Positions 62,229-64,000 of a stretch of DNA of 64,000 bases are shown in pieces (position 1 is the first letter of the stretch; every line of letters starts with the position of its first letter). Position numbers and translations under genes: made by a program. The stretch lies in assembly GCF_048268305.1 (NCBI RefSeq), contig NZ_JBLWVT010000006.1:265874-329873 (forward strand), read 5' to 3'. The notes beneath the pieces were generated by a model. It saw nothing but the letters and a program-made list of their open reading frames with translations, was not told the DNA's origin and did no database searches. The stretch comes from Pseudodonghicola sp048268305. GTDB lineage: Bacteria > Pseudomonadota > Alphaproteobacteria > Rhodobacterales > Rhodobacteraceae.

Positions 62229-63473
62229 TCAATGCGCCACCCCCGCCGCGACGCTCTCGTCGATGAAGCGGCCTTCGGTGAAGCGGTCGAGAGAAAATTC
62301 CTCGGCCAGCGGTGACTGACCCTTGGCCATCAGCTCGGCAAAGGCCCAGCCCGATCCCGGGATCGCCTTGAAGCCCCCCGTCCCCCAGCCGCAGTTGATG
62401 AAGATATTCTCGACCGGCGTCTTCGACAGGATCGGCGAGCGGTCACCGGTCATGTCGACGATCCCGCCCCATTGCCGCAGCATCTTGAGCCGCGAGATGA
62501 TCGGGAAGGTCTCGATCAGCGCCGCCATCGTGTGTTCGATATGATGAAAGCTGCCGCGCTGGGTATAGTTGTTGAAGGCGTCGGTGCCGCCGCCGATCAC
62601 CAGCTCGCCCTTGTCGGATTGCGACATATAGCCGTGCACGGTATTGGCCATCACCACCACGTCGATGCAGGGTTTCACCGGCTCCGAAACCAGCGCCTGC
62701 AGCGCCACGCTTTCGATCGGCAGCCGGAAGCCCGCCATCTCGGCCAGCACGCCGGAATGGCCGGCCACCACCAGCCCCAGCTTGTCACAATCGATCTCTC
62801 CCCTGGTGGTGGAGACGCCGACGACCTTGCCAGCATCGCGGCGGATGCCGGTGACCTCGCAATTCTGGATGATATCCATCCCCATGTCGGAGCAGGCGCG
62901 GGCATAGCCCCAGGCCACCGCATCGTGCCGCGCGGTGCCCGCCCGCGCCTGCCAGAGCGCGCCCAGCACCGGATAGCGCGGCCCGTTGATATTGATGATC
63001 GGCACCAGTTCCTTGACCCGCTCCGGCCCGATCCATTCGGTCTCCACCCCCTGCAGGGCATTGGCGTGGGCGGTGCGCTGATAGCCGCGAATCTCGGCCT
63101 GGGTCTGCGCCAGCATCAGGCAGCCGCGGGGGCTGAACATGACGTTATAGTTCAGCTCCTGGCTCAGCCCCTCGTAGAGCGCGCGCGCCTTCTCGAAGAT
63201 CGCCGAGGAGGAATCCTGCAGATAGTTCGACCGGATGATGGTGGTGTTGCGGCCAGTATTGCCGCCCCCCAGCCAGCCCTTTTCCAGGATCGCGACATTG
63301 GTGATGCCGAAGTTCCGGCCCAGGTAATAGGCGGTGGCGAGCCCGTGGCCGCCGGCCCCGACGATGATCACGTCATAGCGTTTCTTCGGCTCCGGCGCGC
63401 GCCAGGCCCTGCCCCAGCCCTTGTGATGGCTCAGGGCCTCTCGGACGACGGCAAAGGCGGAATAGCGTGTCAT
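62229..63473 (-). CDS. soxB: Sarcosine oxidase beta subunit
   Basis: 414-residue FAD/FMN-containing catalytic subunit of heterotetrameric sarcosine oxidase. It starts MTRYSAFAVVREALSHHKGW, a standard SoxB N-terminus, and has the dinucleotide loop VIIVGAGGHGLATAYYLGRN, the EKGWLGGGNTGRNTTIIRSN block and a C-terminal CGWGTGGFKAIPGSGWAFAE FAD-binding segment. It is the first gene of soxBDAG. No glyA or other C1 genes are visible downstream in this window. Confidence 0.96.
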   Translation of the reverse strand: MTRYSAFAVVREALSHHKGWGRAWRAPEPKKRYDVIIVGAGGHGLATAYYLGRNFGITNVAILEKGWLGGGNTGRNTTIIRSNYLQDSSSAIFEKARALYEGLSQELNYNVMFSPRGCLMLAQTQAEIRGYQRTAHANALQGVETEWIGPERVKELVPIININGPRYPVLGALWQARAGTARHDAVAWGYARACSDMGMDIIQNCEVTGIRRDAGKVVGVSTTRGEIDCDKLGLVVAGHSGVLAEMAGFRLPIESVALQALVSEPVKPCIDVVVMANTVHGYMSQSDKGELVIGGGTDAFNNYTQRGSFHHIEHTMAALIETFPIISRLKMLRQWGGIVDMTGDRSPILSKTPVENIFINCGWGTGGFKAIPGSGWAFAELMAKGQSPLAEEFSLDRFTEGRFIDESVAAGVAH

Positions 63474-63644
63474 GGGCGAATCCGATCAGGTCTTGGTCCA
63501 AGACATTGATGCGTCTTCCAGCCTATCCGTCCACGCCGTAAATCGCCACTCTAAGTCACAGTTGCGACATGAGGCCCCGCGGTAGCGATTTGCCCTTTTT
63601 CCAAGCGCCCCCGCCCTATAGATCATGCTGAAACGGGAGACGGC

Positions 63645-64000
63645 ATGACATTCTGGATCGTGATTTCGGGAATGGCGCTGGCGGCGGCGGCGCTGCTGGT
63701 TCTGGCGCTGATGCGCGGGCGGGCCGAGGCCGGCGCGGCGGCGGCCTATGATCTCAAGGTCTATCGCGACCAACTGAAGGAGGTCGACCGCGATCTGGAC
63801 CGCGGGGTGATCGGAGAAGCCGATGCCGACCGCATCCGCGCCGAGGTGTCGCGCCGCATTCTCGCCGCCGATTCCGCCGCCTCCCGGGCCGATACCGGCG
63901 CCGGCGGGCCCCCACCCGGGGGGGCCGCGGGGGGGGCGGGGGGGGGTGGGGGGCGGGGGGGCGGGGGGGCGGTGGTGCCTTTCCCCGGTGGGGGGGGCGC
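63645..64000 (+). CDS. ccmI: Cytochrome c biogenesis protein CcmI, N-terminal part
   Basis: CcmI (CycH) holds apocytochrome c for the heme ligation complex. The window shows an N-terminal span (MTFWIVISGMALAAAALLVL) and the conserved cytoplasmic block AAAYDLKVYRDQLKEVDRDL, then GEADADRIRAEVSRRILAAD. The rest runs past the edge. From about residue 85 the frame turns into Gly/Pro-rich sequence in a G-run region, which may be an assembly fault. The ccmABCDG genes lie about 38 kb away in this window. Confidence 0.85.
   Translation, partial: MTFWIVISGMALAAAALLVLALMRGRAEAGAAAAYDLKVYRDQLKEVDRDLDRGVIGEADADRIRAEVSRRILAADSAASRADTGAGGPPPGGAAGGAGGGGGRGGGGAVVPFPGGGG
63905..64000. other. Anomalous G-homopolymer tail at window end
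   Basis: The last hundred or so bases consist mainly of runs of G (several of six to nine) broken by single C or T. Nothing else in the window looks like this. It lies inside the ccmI frame and reads as poly-Gly there. A low-quality sequence end is the likeliest reason. Confidence 0.6.

Overview
The window looks like chromosomal DNA of a marine-type alphaproteobacterium of the Rhodobacteraceae (Roseobacter/Rhodobacter group). This is inferred from gene content and order: ectABC-ask with a divergent ectR, a yajC-secD-secF run that continues into ccmABCDG, a soxBDAG sarcosine oxidase operon, an exosortase E/VPEID-CTERM pair, a carboxynorspermidine-type polyamine route, visibly GC-rich coding DNA, and dispersed GC-rich intergenic elements. 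No phage, integrase, transposase, rRNA or CRISPR array was seen.

Layout. 1-3.65 kb: ectoine operon (ectA, ectB, ectC, ectoine-type aspartokinase cut by the window start), with a divergent MarR regulator. 3.9-7.7 kb: tRNA-Leu(UAG), the NAD(P)HX repair enzyme, then glnB-glnA behind a perfect 16-bp inverted repeat. 7.9-20.4 kb: mostly housekeeping genes (lytic transglycosylase, a DUF3445 demethylase-like protein, an EEP-family protein, a hydrolase-OsmC fusion, purB, a lipid A-type acyltransferase, acnA). 20.4-23.3 kb: a scarred locus with a GST, a WYL regulator, decayed copies of an SDR and of the WYL gene, and an intact SDR. Near-identical 74-bp repeats flank its left part. 23.3-30.3 kb: a ten-gene minus-strand run for protein export and cytochrome c maturation. 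30.6-32.1 kb: a pentapeptide-repeat membrane protein whose base composition changes abruptly partway through. 32.2-35.4 kb: serS, a helix-hairpin-helix protein with a histone H1-like tail, and a desaturase. 35.6-37.9 kb: two paralogous RTX proteins. 38.0-44.2 kb: alternative spermidine genes, then the TPR-bamB-der run. 44.5-49.5 kb: an RND efflux pair. 49.8-51.7 kb: a VPEID-CTERM protein and exosortase E/protease. 51.8-57.5 kb: an Atm1-like exporter, a LysM protein, a LOG-family enzyme, SOD and an FkbM methyltransferase. 57.5-58.0 kb: a secreted protein with an apparent frameshift. 58.1-63.5 kb: soxBDAG. 63.6 kb to the end: the start of ccmI, running into an anomalous G-rich tail.

How parts connect. 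Ectoine synthesis draws on aspartate, and glnBA controls nitrogen assimilation. SecDF-YajC, BamB and the SecYEG-associated TPR protein serve envelope export. CcmABCDG and CcmI belong to one cytochrome c pathway split over two loci. Exosortase E and its small substrate form a self-contained protein-sorting unit and are the most interesting system here. Other points worth a second look are the decayed WYL/SDR duplication, the mosaic pentapeptide protein, the A7 frameshift in a secreted protein and the RTX pair. G+C contents and homology scores were not computed; identifications rest on motifs, length and context.
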